Origin: Craterostigma plantagineum
Lineage: Eukaryota; Streptophyta; Magnoliopsida; Lamiales; Linderniaceae
Direction of reading: 5' to 3'
Assembly (NCBI GenBank): GCA_027422505.1
Contig: JAPQWV010000752.1
Location: 124,001 to 188,000 of the forward strand
Length of the DNA stretch: 64,000 bases
Below the pieces are notes generated by a model. It was not told the origin of the DNA. It saw nothing but the letters and a program-made list of their open reading frames with translations, and ran no database searches. The first letter of the stretch is position 1. Each line of letters opens with the position of its first letter. Both the position numbers and the translations under genes were made by a program. Shown here in pieces: positions 10,423 through 23,270 of this stretch.

Positions 10423-12671
10423 CATACATATATATATAAATCTTTGTACTAGGAAACTGATTGGGGCTCGATGGTACCTCAACTCCTACGAATCTGACCA
10501 AGACGTTGAATCATTCAAGTCAGCAAGGGATAGCTCGGGCCATGGAACTCACACGGCCTCGACCGCCTCGGGCCGCTTCGTCAGCAACATGAACTACAAA
10601 GGCCTTGCCTCCGGTGGGGCCCGAGGCGGAGCACCGATGGCCCGCATTGCTGCATACAAGACGTGCTGGAACATGGCGTGTTATGACGTGGACATTTTGG
10701 CTGCGTTCGACGACGCGATAAGAGATGGGGTCCACGTCTTGTCTCTGTCTCTGGGCTCTGACCCGCCCCAAGGAGGAGGTGGAGGTTACTTTAACGATGC
10801 CATATCTGTGGGCTCTTTCCACGCCGTGAGCCATGGGATTGCTGTGGTGGCTTCGGTTGGCAACGTGGGTCAGCCCGGCTCGGCCACGAACGTTGCCCCG
10901 TGGATCATAACGGTCGGTGCTAGCTCCACGGATCGGGATTTCACCTCTGATATTATTCTTGGAAATGGAGCTCGAATCTCGGTAAATCCCTGTTTGCTTT
11001 AAAACAGATATTTTCGACATAGATATATACAGAATCGTTGGCCTAGAATCAATTTTTTTTAATGTGATTACGAATATGTAGGGCGAGAGTTTGAGTGTAT
11101 TGAAGATGGATGGCTCCACTAAAATCATACCGGCTTCTGAAGCGAACGGAGGATACTTCACTCCATATCAATCAAGGTGAAGCAAAATGCTGTTGCCTTA
11201 TGAGCAGTTAGTTCTACGAAATGCAAGATAAACTCAAAGTCTTTACACTTGTCTATTATCTGTGTAAAAAAAATAATGAGCAGTTACTGTTTGGAGAGTT
11301 CTTTGAACTCAACAAAAGCGAAAGGCAAAGTCCTCGTATGCAAACAAGCAGGCAGTTCGACAGAGTCCAAGCTGGCAAAAGGCGTTGTGGTCAAACAAGC
11401 TGGTGGAGTCGGTATGATACTTATCGACGAAGAGGATAAAGACGTTGCAATTCCTTTTCCAATCCCTGCAGCTATTGTCGGGAAAAGAACGGGATATAAG
11501 ATTCTGTCCTACGTTAACAAGACACGGTCCGTTTTCTGTGTTCGCCAGAGTTGTAGTAAGCAAGCTTTCGCAAGCATTCTTGATTTTGACTAAAAAAAGA
11601 CATCTTTCCTACAGCAATCCTACTTCGAAGATCTTGTCAGCAAAGACTGTGATAGGATCCCAAGCTGCTCCCAGAGTAGCACCGTTTTCTTCTAGAGGTC
11701 CCAATGCACTGACTCCCGAGATACTTAAGGTAATAATAAGAACTCAGAAAACCTTCTCACAGAAGATACAAATATTTGTCGTCCAATCCAACACGAGATT
11801 TTATTGCATCTGCTATTTGTTAGCCCGACGTCATAGCGCCTGGACTCAACATATTAGCGTCATGGTCGCCAGCTGCTGCGAATATGGATTTCAACATTCT
11901 CTCGGGAACTTCGATGGCTTGCCCGCACGTAACGGGGATTGTGGCTTTAATAAAGGCAGTATATCCAAACTGGTCTCCATCCGCTATCAAATCTGCGATA
12001 ATGACGACAGGTGAGCTCCGACTTAAATATCAAGATTATGATTGGGTATGCTGTAATAACAGAATCTTCCCCTCTTTCGAGTCATCTTTTTAGCGACAAC
12101 CTTGGATAAGCACAGAAGGCCTATGACAGCTGATGGTAGAAAGGCCAACCCATTTGATTTTGGCTCGGGCTTTGTGAACCCCACCCAAGTTCTCAACCCG
12201 GGCCTAATCTACGACGCGACGCCCGACGATTACAGATCTTTCCTCTGTTCTATCGGTTATAGCGAGAGATCGCTGAAGCTGATCACAAGGGACAGCAACA
12301 GCACTTGTAGTAGCCATCGTCGCCGAGCTTACATGAAGACAGCGTCGAACCTTAACTATCCATCCATTACAGCTACGGCGAATGTTAGGACTTGGGTTTC
12401 TGTTTCTAGGACGGTGACGAACGTGGGGGAACCGAGGAGCGTGTACAAAGCTGTGATCGTCCCGCCAAAAGGCGTCAACGTCACCGTAGTGCCTAAAAGA
12501 TTGAGCTTTAGCAGTTACGGCGAGAAGGTGAAGTTTACCTTGAGATTCGAAGTTAATGCTCCGATAAAAGATTATGCATTCGGGTGGTTGTCGTGGAGGA
12601 ATACGAGGTCATGGGTGAACAGTCCGTTGATAGTAAGGACGACGAGGTCTGAGGTTGGCCTGTCAATGTAA
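9291..12671 (+). CDS. secreted subtilisin-like serine protease (subtilase, S8A), 11 exons
   Basis: Exons: 9291-9383, 9465-9559, 9623-9735, 9844-10002, 10219-10330, 10453-10981, 11082-11176, 11284-11526, 11615-11729, 11824-12010 and 12094-12671. They sum to 2319 bases (772 residues) with every phase matching. The order is signal peptide (about residues 1-30), I9 propeptide ([24 protein letters not shown]) and S8 domain. The catalytic Asp is in GFIDTGIWPES, His in SSGHGTHTA, the oxyanion Asn in ASVGNVG and Ser in [13 protein letters not shown] insert ([19 protein letters not shown]) and a C-terminal fibronectin-III-like domain complete the family layout. The protein should act in the apoplast or cell wall. 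All four active-site residues are present and no break is seen. Intron 3 uses a GC donor (G|GCAAGT) and exon 3 needs the acceptor at 9621-9622, not the earlier AG. The exact subfamily was not assigned. Confidence 0.95.
10382..10436. repeat. (TACA)n/(TA)n microsatellite in subtilase intron 5
   Basis: About twelve TACA/TATA units lie between the exon 5 donor at 10331 and the acceptor at 10451-10452. The reading frame across it is spurious. Confidence 0.9.
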
Positions 12672-14074
12672 GATAAGTGAAGGGAAGAGCGTAGAAACAG
12701 AAACGGAGAGGGTGTTTGATTCGAAGTGTGAATGTACGTGTAGTTTCTGTTTGATTGTAGAAGGTTATGTTCAATGGTATGTGTGTTTGGTTTGGTAGCT
12801 ACATTAGGAAAGAGTAGATATGCATACGTCTCCATACATGTCAATCTTATTTCACGTCTTAGACAGACACGAGATTTTTTGTTTTACTATGTTTAAGAAA
12901 CTTCATTGACAGCCATTCTTTGATGCTGTGTAAAAGGATTGTACCATGATACGAGCCAATAATAGTGATTAATGTATATGGCCATATGTAAGAGTTTTTT
13001 TCTTTTCTACTTTTATCTTGCCTATGTAGTTGTAAGCTAAACGGAGGATGAGGAACTACCCTTATTCTTCCTTCTGCATAGTGGAGGTGGAGGAATATCC
13101 TCGTTATTTGTCATGGGTCGTGGCTTTCTGTGTTTTAGGGCTCTATTGATTTCTTTCTTTTTGTTGCTCGCCTGGACTTCGCTTTCGGTGTTTATTCATT
13201 TCTCCCAGCGGGGAGTTTGGGTCTCCTCGTTTAGGAGTTTATTGTCCTTTCGTGAGTGCTCCTATCCGAGGAAGACAAAATTATTGAAGGAAAAAAAGTG
13301 AAGAGTATTCAGGCTTTGGATTATTAGCCATTTTATGGAGTTCTCAAGTGATTTTGAGTAGGGTTTTGTGCCGGAATCGAAAAACATCATTGCTCCAATA
13401 GTGAATGGTTTTGGTAATAAGTATTCCTAGGTACACGGCATTCGCGGTGACGATGTATTTTTTGCGACAAAAAGCCAAACCTTGATGTTTAGGGCATAAG
13501 GACAGTGCACAATAATCCGGATCAAAACCTAAGGTGAAAATGACAGAAAACGAAAGGAAATTGAGTTTAGGATGTCGAACAGAAAACTGAAATTTCAGAG
13601 TAAGAATGTTGAGTCTTATGTTGGAACAACATATGTGACTGTCAGTTTGATCATGTTATATTTTTGAATGCTCATCAACGTTCTCTAATCGGTTAGTATA
13701 GCTCGATCTCTATTTTGATTTTTGACTTGGTATATATCTTCGCCTAATCATGACTCTCCCATGTTTTCATGTGTTCACAGTTCTCAATATCGCTCAATTT
13801 GTTTTTCAGTTTAGGCTTATTTGATAGAAAGCTGTTTAATATTATTTTATTTAGGTATCCAACGGTTATTTTTTTTGCTTTTCACTTATTCCACGATGCA
13901 TTTATGTTGTATGACCATTTTATTTTTTTTTTTTGTTGGGAAATCCTGATTTATTTTTGACTCGGCTCGGCTACTTGACATCTTCACTTGCACAAATCCT
14001 ATTTCCTAACCTAGGCCATCTTTCTGCAAAAATTCGAGAAATTCGTTAAGCTTTTACAGATTTCAAGATTTATA
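12672..14074. other. intergenic DNA, nothing recognisable
   Basis: AT-rich sequence following the subtilase stop. Short open frames have no domain-like content. No terminal repeats or RNA genes were recognised. Confidence 0.6.
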
Positions 14075-15152
14075 TTGTTCTGCTTCGATACGTTTAATCT
14101 TGAATTTCTATGGCGAACTCACCCGATGTCGAGTCCCAGAATGTTGATCCAGTTATTGGTTTCACACCTGCCTCAACTTCTCACCTGGAGAAAGATACTA
14201 CTTTATGATTGCTCAGAAGAAGTTCTCCGAGGTTTACTTTCTTCCCAAAAAGGGGGGAGAAGATGGTGCAGATGGTGCTAATCAAGGTGGTGCAACTTTT
14301 ACTGGTGGTGCTAAGGAAACTTCGAAAAGTGAAGCTAGAACTGAAATAGAAAGAAGCTCAAAAGGATAATGCAGAAGACTCCAGACAAAGAGTCATTTGA
14401 CGAGGAACGTCAAATGTTGCACCAAATGTTAGTTCAACATTTGTTCCAACATCAATTCTGGAACGTCAAATTAAGGGGGGGTTTCTTCCTTCCCAAAGAG
14501 GGGAGATGATGCAGAAGAAGAACCCAGGACGACTGAAGCTACTGGTGGACTAGGCTAAGAGGAGATGTACGAGTTTTGGAAAGAAAGACAAAAAGGGGGA
14601 AATTGTTAATGTCAAGGATATGGAAAAAGATTTTGTCTTTCATGCCCAAAATAAGTTGTGCACTTACGAACAATAGAAGATACGGAGATCATAAAGCAAG
14701 AAGATACGGGATCGGCCACTACAATAAGGAGATTCTCAAGGGATATCTTACTAATTCAAAGGGGAGCCAAGGCCTATAAATAAATGAGATTTTCGAGTTG
14801 CATATGGAGAGCTTTGATGGAGTAACTTTTGAGCGACAACGAGCGAAACACACGAGATATGCAAGTGAACGAGAGAGCGTTTATTGTTTTGCTAGCTTTA
14901 TTCTTTCCCTTTGAGTCCACAGTCTAGACGTAAGCTTTTAGGAAAGGTTTACAATCTTAAGATTCATTTTATGCATGAGTTTACTATCTTCTATAGTTGT
15001 TCTTTTTGTAAACCGTTCTTAGTAATGGTATTTTGCCATGAAGGCACGCAGCAAGTTTTATAACTTGCTGTACAATTTTAAAGCTCATGTTAATCGTTTT
15101 TCATTACTAAATTCTTAGGTATTTTCGCTGGGCGTTCAGTGTTACATCAACA
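14075..15152 (+). mobile_element. SIRE-like Copia remnant: decayed internal 3' part plus one LTR
   Basis: A purine-rich tract (GACAAAAAGGGGGAAAT, ending at 14604) of the kind found in SIRE/Maximus Copia elements precedes an LTR at 14605-15152 (548 bp). Its termini, TGTTAATGT and ACATCAACA, are inverted repeats with one mismatch. A TATAAATA box lies near 14776. Upstream, 14075-14600 contains decayed non-coding sequence with two similar CCCAAA...GGGGAGA purine blocks about 250 bp apart. No RT, integrase or second LTR was seen, so this is a truncated copy. Confidence 0.6.
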
Positions 15153-15210
15153 TTAGTTTCAACATTTAGGTCACCCGTTTTGCAACTTAGTACACATCCG
15201 TACAGGGCCC

Positions 15211-15975
15211 ACTTCAATTTCTATTTGTTTTCGCACAGATGAATTGGTATTAGCACCGTTTATCTTTTTCTTTGCTCGTTTTTTTTTTTTGTCCAAGGAG
15301 CCCACAAATCTGCTGCAACTTATCCTTCGATTAACAGAAAGTTGTTAAATTACATGACAGATAGATGTGAAACAACGTTGTGGGGAACACAAATTGACGC
15401 ATGGATTCTATATTTGTGTAGTATTATTCTATATACATATGACTCATGATATGTGATGTGAGACTAGTCTTGGTTTGTTTACAAACTTGAACTCATCGAC
15501 AACAATGAACTTCATATGGAACAATGATCAATGAGATTAGTAGTCTTCTACAACTCAAGAATCATTTCATAGCTCATAATAAGGCTTAAATCCGATTTAA
15601 ATCGAACTTAATCGGTTGGATTGGATTAGGGTGGCACAATATATTTATTTATGTTTATACACGTACATGCACTCAATAGACGTGTGAACGCTAGCTGCCT
15701 GTAAAGAAGGTTTCAAGTTAAATATATTAGTTACTTTAAAGTGACACCCACTAATTCTTCCCACTGTTTAAAGTAATGGCTGGCTAAACATATGCGTATA
15801 TTATTATTATTTCTTTATTGATTTGATTTTTCTTACTTTTTCTTTTAGAACAATACTCTGTATAACCGGTTGGTAAAACTAGGTCGTCACCAACCACGCT
15901 CTTTGCTTCCTAGAACTACCTCTTTCTATATATACTGGTTTTTTTCTGTGCATCTTAATTATATATAGTTAATAT
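15211..15975 (+). repeat. left arm of a large inverted repeat flanking the lectin receptor kinase gene
   Basis: This stretch matches, in reverse complement, two right-hand pieces at 24741-25311 and 20490-20670. Landmarks include GGAGCCCACAAAT at 15297 versus ATTTGTGGGCTCC near 25230, and ACCAACCACGCTCTTTGC near 15890 versus the matching complement near 20570. Divergence is moderate, with many substitutions and short indels. It could be the terminal inverted repeat of a large transposon or two old inverted copies of a non-coding element. Confidence 0.8.
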
Positions 15976-16823
15976 AAAGTAATAAAATAACTTCACTTAT
16001 AACAATAAAATGTAGGATCTGAATGTGAAGAGTAGTGAATGAAACATTGTGAAAATCGGACGAGTCAGCCTCAGCTGTGAATGGGTGGACGATGGGTATT
16101 ACGGAATTTACCCCGTTATTTATTTATCAAACATTGTATAACTTCTTGGTATTACAATATTGAAAATCCTGAGTAATTACAATCTCTGGAGTTCATAAAC
16201 ACTGTGCGGATTTTGATCTTATTGACTTTGCCTACACTATCAATAAATCTCTCTATTTTCTTGCAAACATATCAAGTGTGCTTTCTGGTTTGAATTATTC
16301 ATTTGAATAACGATCAAACTTAAATGAATGTCAACCTTGCAAAAATGAAAGTTTATGACATTATCTACCTTACAATAGTTTATCATCATCCCTTCCTTTT
16401 GACTTATTTAACACATTTCATAGGAAGTCAAAATCTTCTCTTCAATATCGAGTCAACTTTTATCGCTCGAGAATATGTCCACGTTTTTAAAATAAGAAGA
16501 ATAGTAATGGTATTTCTTTGTGATAATATAAAATTTAAGAAAGAAGGAAAAGTCTCCATTAGGGCAAGTTCCGAGTAATGCAATGCAATGGACTGTAAAT
16601 GTCAAATCCCAAAAATAAAATATCAATAATCGAACAAATACACATTGTACTATCCTTTTATTTTTTTAATTATCTCCTTGATCACATGCAATGAATAAAT
16701 AATTCTTGGCTTCAAAAACAGAGATTTACGTTTACCACAGCATTTCCATTGATTAGATTCCATTACCGACCGCTACCATCTTCTTCCTCCTCTCAATCAA
16801 TCACGCAAAGGCCGACGACTGTT
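15976..16823. other. upstream region of the lectin receptor kinase gene
   Basis: AT-rich non-coding sequence between the left inverted arm and the kinase ATG. An 84-codon frame at 16324-16578 has no recognisable content and is rejected as a gene. It presumably contains the promoter. Confidence 0.55.
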
Positions 16824-19800
16824 ATGGGCCAACTGTCATCGCTAGCTTTTCTCTTCTTCTTCTTCACAACTGCTTCCCAAGCCCAAAGCCTCAAGACATA
16901 CATGCACTCATACAACACCTTCGACAGATCTTTCTTCGGCGCTTTGACCATCGTCGACAACGCAACCATAAACTACGGCGCCTTACAAGTCACCCCAGAT
17001 TCAGCCTCGTCGGACATCGTCAGCAGATACAACAACGCCGGCCGTGTTTTTCTGCCCAAAGCCTTCAAGCTATGGGAGGACGGCGGCGGCGCTGATAACA
17101 TCAGCGCCGCCCTGAATGACACGAGCCAGCGACCGCGCGTGGCGTCGTTCAACACCTCCTTCCTCATAAACGTGTTCACGCTCAACGCCACCGCCGGCGA
17201 GGGCCTGGCGTTCCTGATAGCCCCCGCGATGGTCCTGCCCGAAAATAGCTACGGGCAGTTCTTGGGGCTGACCAACCAATCCACGGACGGGAACTCGACG
17301 AACAAGATAGTCGCCCCGTCGAGCTCGACACTTTCAAGCAGGACTTCGACCCAGACGACAACCACGTCGGAATCGACGTCAACGGCGTCAGATCCGTGAA
17401 AACGGCGTCGCTTTCTCAGTACAACATAACAATTGCGCCGATCGTTGGGCCCAAGTTCTACAATGTCTGGGTCGATTACAGTGGTTCGGACATGAAGATG
17501 GAGGTGTACGTTGCAGAGCAATTTGATAAAGATGGGCCCACACCGCCGAAGCCTTCGTCGCCCTTGTTATCGGAGGATCTGAACATTATGGAATACGTGG
17601 AGCAATTTTCTTACTTCGGGTTTGCGGCGTCGACGGGCGACAATCACACGCAGTTGAACTGTGTTCGGCGGTGGAATATGACGGTTCACTACTTCCCAGA
17701 GAAGGAGAAAGAGTGGCTTACCATTGGATTAGGAGTTGGTATACCTGTTTTTGTTCTGGCGATTGTCGGGATTTTAGTTATCGGATATTATTACAAGAAG
17801 CATCGAGCAGTTTCGTCGCCTGCTTTGCTCGGGGCTTTGAAGAGCTTGCCTGGTATGCCGAGGGAGTTTGAGTTCAAGGAGCTGAAGAAGGCTACGAATA
17901 GCTTTGATGAGAAGAACAAGCTTGGACAAGGAGGCTATGGAGTTGTCTATAAAGGGGTTTTGGTGAAGGAGGGTTTGGAGATTGCTGTCAAGTGCTTCTC
18001 TAGGGAGAGCATAAAGGGACAAGATGATTTCTTGGCTGAGCTTACTATCATCAATCGTCTAAGGCACAAGCATCTTGTCCGACTGCTCGGTACGTCTTCC
18101 TATCCTAACACTTTTGATATATTCAATTCTTCGTTTGTTTCCAGTTTGCTTTTTAATTCTTCGATTGATTCGTTTCGTGATAATTATTTCATTGAATTTT
18201 TCTTTTTTCTGCTGGAAACACATGCTTTTTTGTCGTAAAGATAATACACAGGTGGTCTGGCGCTTTTGTACTTTAGCAGATTTTTTGCAATTGGGGGTTC
18301 TTTTTGTTTTGCGTTTGGTATTGGTACACCTGAACTGATCCAAAAAACTTCCTCCTCTTTCATGGTGTCTTGAGGGTTTATTTAGTCTTTTACTAATTGC
18401 ATTTTAGATTCTTGCTGAATCAGACTTTGATATTTTATAGGGGTCAATTTCTTCCAGGCTGCGTAGAGGTATTATGTAATTCGTTAAGACAGAACACTGT
18501 AGGACATTTGACCAAAATATTAAAAATCAACTCCGAAGGATTGAAATCAGCCGAGCTTTTTTCTAAAGAAAAAATGAGGAAGCTTCGTTCCAGTTTCCCT
18601 CCTCCCTCTTTTAGTTGTAAAATATTAGATGACTAGAGTTATTAAATTCTCCATAGGAACAAAACGTAGCTTTTGCAAGTGACGTCCAATCCATTTTTAT
18701 TTTATCCTTAGAGCAGGTTCCTCGTAACGAACCTTAAAACGACATAAATTTCTACAATATAAACAAGCAGGTCGATGCTTATCCATATTTCAACTGGTCA
18801 AAGTCAACAAGTTTGATCACCATGTATGTACATGCATGAATTCTACCGGATGGGATCCTCTGTCCCCAAACCCATGTCCCAATGTGTGTATCAAATCACC
18901 GGATGTTGACACTTGTCAAATCTGTGGTTAAGAAATTGTTTTAATTATTTTATAAATTTCTTATTTACATAATCTATCAAGGTATAAAATAATTCTTATT
19001 CCATGTCATTTATATGATAAAAACAAATAAACAAAACTGAATAATTCTTTGTTTCATTACGATCAAATTGATACCCATATCTTATATTTTTCGATATTTA
19101 TAAAAATTATTTTTTCATATTCTACAATTTGGTACACACATTGGGACAGGTATTGGGACAGAGGATCTCATCCGACTCACTACACATAGTATGACATTAC
19201 ATGACAATAATTACAACGTGGTGATAACTAAACTAAAGTAAAAACTGACTAATTAATACAGGATGGTGCCACAAGAACGGAAAGCTCCTCCTGGTCTACG
19301 AGTACATGCCCAACGGCAGCCTCGACAAGCACCTCTTCGCGGGGCCCGACGTCGAACCCCTATCGTGGGACCTACGCACGAAGGTAATAACGGGCGTGGC
19401 CTCGGCCCTGCACTACCTCCACAATGAGTACGATCAGAGCGTCATCCACCGCGACCTAAAAGCCAGCAACATAATGCTCGACTCCATCTTCAACGCCCGC
19501 CTCGGAGACTTCGGGCTGGCCCGAGCCCTCGAGAACGACAAGACTTGGTACGCCGAGGCCGAGGGCGTCTTGGGAACGATGGGATACATAGCGCCCGAGT
19601 GCTTCCACACGGGAAAGGCCACCAAGCAGTCCGACGTGTACGCGTTCGGCGCGGTTGTACTAGAGATAGTCTGCGGGCAGAGGCCGGGGGCCAAAGTGGA
19701 GGGCTTTAATTTCCTCGTGGATTGGGTTTGGTTTCTGCACAGGGACGGGAAGCTTCTAGAAGCGGTGGACCCGAGGCTGGGCGACGGTGGGTTCGCGGCG

Positions 19801-20100
19801 GAGGAGGCGGAGAGGCTGTTGCTGCTCGGGTTGGCTTGTTCGCATCCCATGGCGGGCGAGAGGCCGAAGACGCACGGCGTGCTTCAGATGGTCTTGGGGA
19901 CGGTGGACGTGCCTGACGTGCCGCCGTTTAAGCCGCCTTTTGTTTGGGCGCCCGTCGACCCGCTGCAGTTGGATTCGGGCTCGGTGGGTTCGGTGACGAT
20001 GAGTACTTCGCAGTACGGGTCGGGTTGGAGCGGGCAGTACTTGAGCAGGGAGAGTTATGCTGGTGCCCGCGGCCATGCTACTGCTGACTCCTTGGTGTAG
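16824..20100 (+). pseudogene. L-type lectin-domain receptor-like kinase, one intron, 2-base frameshift in the lectin domain
   Basis: The chosen ATG at 16824 opens a signal peptide (MGQLSSLAFLFFFF). Exon 1 is 16824-18089, exon 2 is 19262-20100, and the 1172-bp intron has GT/AG ends and matching phase. The order is legume-lectin ectodomain, transmembrane helix (LGVGIPVFVLAIVGILVIGYY, near 17735-17795) and kinase. The P-loop is GQGGYGVVYKG, the ATP Lys is in IAVKCF, the catalytic loop is HRDLKASN, the Mg loop is GDFGLAR and the APE is in GYIAPE. The kinase looks catalytically complete. At about 17313-17317 two extra bases (a CCCC run) shift the lectin frame and the frame terminates at 17397-17399; without them the coding length is 2103 bases (700 residues). 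An intron is unusual for this mostly intronless family. Either a recent pseudogene or an assembly error is possible. The wild-type role would be perception at the plasma membrane. Confidence 0.85.
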
Positions 20101-20489
20101 TGCCTAGCTAGCTGAGCTAGTGTGCTTTCTTTCGTTTTTTTTCTTTGATTTTTTGTTCCTTTGATGCTGTATGCTTTTTTTAGTTTGTCGTCTGCTGAAA
20201 AGTTTTGATCCATCTTGTTTTTGTGTATGGAATGGCTTGTAATGTTGTGAAATAGTTTTCTTGCAATAAGCTATCGATATAAAATTGTGCAGAATTATAT
20301 ATTATTTGTACTCTTTTATTAAGTGTCGGGTTGGTACAAACGGTAAGTTTGTTCTGTCAATTAAAATGAATTAAAAAGATAAACACTCACTACATTGCAT
20401 TTTTATATTGTCTTATTTACCCTTCTATTTTTAGTAATTATAATTTAATAATTAATAATAAATTATATAGCACACACGTATGAATGTGC
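20101..20489. other. 3' flank of the lectin receptor kinase gene
   Basis: AT-rich sequence between the kinase stop and the inner end of the right inverted arm. No ORF was recognised. It should include the kinase 3' UTR and polyadenylation region. Confidence 0.6.
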
Positions 20490-20683
20490 AATTTAGACTA
20501 CTATATAACTAAAATGCACAGAAAAAACCAATATATGTAGAATATGTGGTAACGGGTAGTTCTAGGATCAGCAAAGAGTGTGGTTGGGCGGCGACTAAAT
20601 TTTACCAACCGGTTATAGAGTAGTAAATATTGTCTTATAAAAAAAAAGTAAGAAAAAATCAAATAAAAGTAGGAAAATTTGGT

Positions 20684-23263
20684 AGAAGAGGAAGAGATAT
20701 AGAGGGCTTTAAAGAATATGAGTCCTTTTAAGGCTCCGGGCCCGGACGGCTACCAAGCAATCTTCTACCAAAAAAATTAGGAGGTCATCAGATCGTCGGT
20801 AATTGGATTTGTTCAAGGGGTGATGGATTTTGGGAACTCAGTGGGTAGTGTAAATTCGACCCATATTGTGCTCATCCCCAAGGTGGAAAACCCGGAAACT
20901 ATTCATCAATTCCGCCCTATAAGCTTATGCAATGTCTCGTACAAGCTTATTACAAAGATTATTGCTAATCGGCTACAACAGTTCATGGGGGGCTTATATC
21001 GCCTAATCAGTCTAGTTTGTTCCCGGCCGACATATTTTGCCCAAGAAATTTTACACACCATGGGAAGGATGAAAAATCTAGAGGATTCATGAAAGATTGA
21101 TCTAGAGAAGGCTTATGACCGGCTCTCATGGGAATTCTTGGACGAAACTCTACAACTAGCAGGGATACCACATAAGCTTCGGAGAACGATAATGGATTCT
21201 GATACATCACTACTCGTCAGCGTCTTGTGGAATGGGGATACCACGAACTCCTTTTTGATGGGTCGTGGACTACGGCATGGATGCCCGTTATCCCCGTATT
21301 TGTTCGTCTTATGTATCGAGAGGCTCTCTCATATGATTCTCGACTATGTGCAAATTGGATCTTGGAAACCGATTAAGCTCGGATCTGCAGGCCCCCCAAT
21401 TTCACACCTAATGTTCGCTGATGATCTACTTCTTTTTGCCGAGGCAACAATTGATCAAATGGGAGAAGTGTGTCGAATTCTTGAAGCTTTCTCAAAGGCC
21501 TCAGGGCAAAAGGTGAGCATAGCGAAGTCTGTCATTTGTTTTTCGAAGGGAGTCCCCATGTCTACCCGTCAAGATATTATAGCTATTGAATCCTTCACAT
21601 TGACGACCAACCTGGGGAAGTATCTAGGTGTTCCCATTGTTCATGGTAGAGTTAGCCGAGATCTCTTTCATGGCGTTTTGAACAGGATTAGAAGTCGCCT
21701 GAGCGGATGGTCAGCTTCCACTCTTTCCCTTACAGACTATTCCCACATATATGATGCATATCATGCCATTCCCTGCTAGTGTGATCTTGGAAATAGAGAG
21801 GCTTAGTCGGAACTTCATATGTCATACAAATGTCCATAAGAAAATACATCTAGTACACTGGGACCTCGTCACAAGATCGAAATCTGAAGGCGGTCTCGGC
21901 CTCCTTAGGATGGCCCCTTACAACAAGGCTACCCTCGCAAATTGGGTTGGGGACTTCTAAACTCACCAGAGAATCTTTGGGTACGAGTCTTACGCTGCAA
22001 GTACTCTCGACGTGTTGGAGAGGATACAATACTCACTGCAAAACCGACGGATAGCTGGTTATGGCGAGGCTTAACAACAGCGAATATAGTTCGAGGAGGA
22101 GTAGCTAGGATCGTGGGTCATGGTAACAAAATAAAATTCTGGAAGGATCTTTGGGTACCACATTGTGGTCTGTTGAAGGATGCTGCAATTCGTACCGTAC
22201 CAGACTCAGAGGTTGAAAAGTTTGTTAGCGATTACGCGACCGATAATGGCAACTGGAAGTGGGATGAGTTTTCTAGATTTATTAACTTCTCCGCCAGCAT
22301 GCTCATCGCTGGAATCAGAACACCTAACCGGCTTGGAAATCTGCCCGACTGCTATTATTGGTCACATTCTAGCTCGGGCGAATATACCGTGGCATCGGCA
22401 TATTCTGTTCTAGTTGGGGAAACAAAGCGAGCAAAAAAGAATATTTGGAGCTATATTTGGAACCTTGATGGGCCTCAACGGATCAAACAATTCTTATGGC
22501 ATTTGGGACACAACAAACTTCTGACGAATGAGGAGCGAGTTCGTCGTCGATTGTCGAATTCGAGCATGTGCTCTAGATGTAATTCATGTGTAGAATCTAC
22601 GTTGCATGCTCTTCGGGATTGTCAGGTAGCACGTGATCTTTGGCAGCCACTTATCCCAGGGATGTTGTCGGCCTCATTCTTTTCGCTTACTCTACCAACC
22701 AACCCCGGAGAATGTGGGCTGCGGTGAAATGGAACTGCCCAGAAGTGGGCTTTGTTAAACTAAACATGGACGGGGCTTCAAAAGGAAATCCAGGTATAGC
22801 TGGTGCAGGGGGTACGACGGGCTCTTGGATTTTAGGATGTACTCGACACATTGGAATTGCATCGGCAGTGGTTGCAAAGATCTGGACTGTCGTTACTGGC
22901 CTTAACCTTGCGTGGGACATGGGATTTAGGAAAATTGAGGTTGAAGTGGATTCACAAATTGTGAGAGATATTTTATGTCAGAGGACTCAAAATACCATGA
23001 TTTTACGACCTCTGATTCATGAAGCATGAGAACTTTTGGACCGAGAATGGACAGTGGTGATTCGACACATATATCGAGAGGCGAACTCTTGCGCTGATTG
23101 GCTTGCGTGCCGAGCAATCTCTATGCCTCATGGAGTGCATGTACTCGAATATGCTCCGAGCGGGCTACTACCTCTAATATCGGGAGATGTTCGTGGGGTC
23201 GCCATACCCCGTTTAATTTTGCGTTAATTTCTGTAAAGGTCCAGGCCTCGCCTTTTTACCAAA
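20684..23263 (+). mobile_element. L1-type LINE (non-LTR retrotransposon), 5'-truncated and decayed
   Basis: A perfect 19-bp target duplication (AAAAGTAGGAAAATTTGGT) flanks it at 20665-20683 and 23264-23282, and the 3' end has a short A tail. Coding similarity begins inside RT (FKAPGPDGYQAIFYQ, near 20730). It continues through FRPISLCNVSYKLI and the catalytic FADDLLLFAEAT (near 21415-21450). A Cys-rich zf-RVT segment (CSRCNSCVESTLHALRDC) and a C-terminal RNase H (LNMDGASKGNPG, VDSQIV) follow. At least five frame changes and an in-frame TAG near 20778 break the ORF2 protein. The endonuclease domain is absent, as in 5' truncation during target-primed reverse transcription. Confidence 0.92.
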
Positions 23264-23270
23264 AAAAGTA

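Noticed and set aside
10184..11002. ORF of 272 codons as an independent subtilase
   Set aside because: It spans intron 5 including the TACA microsatellite; correct splicing removes it.
16324..16578. Short frame upstream of the lectin kinase as a gene
   Set aside because: AT-rich, no domain, no splice partners and no similarity recognised.
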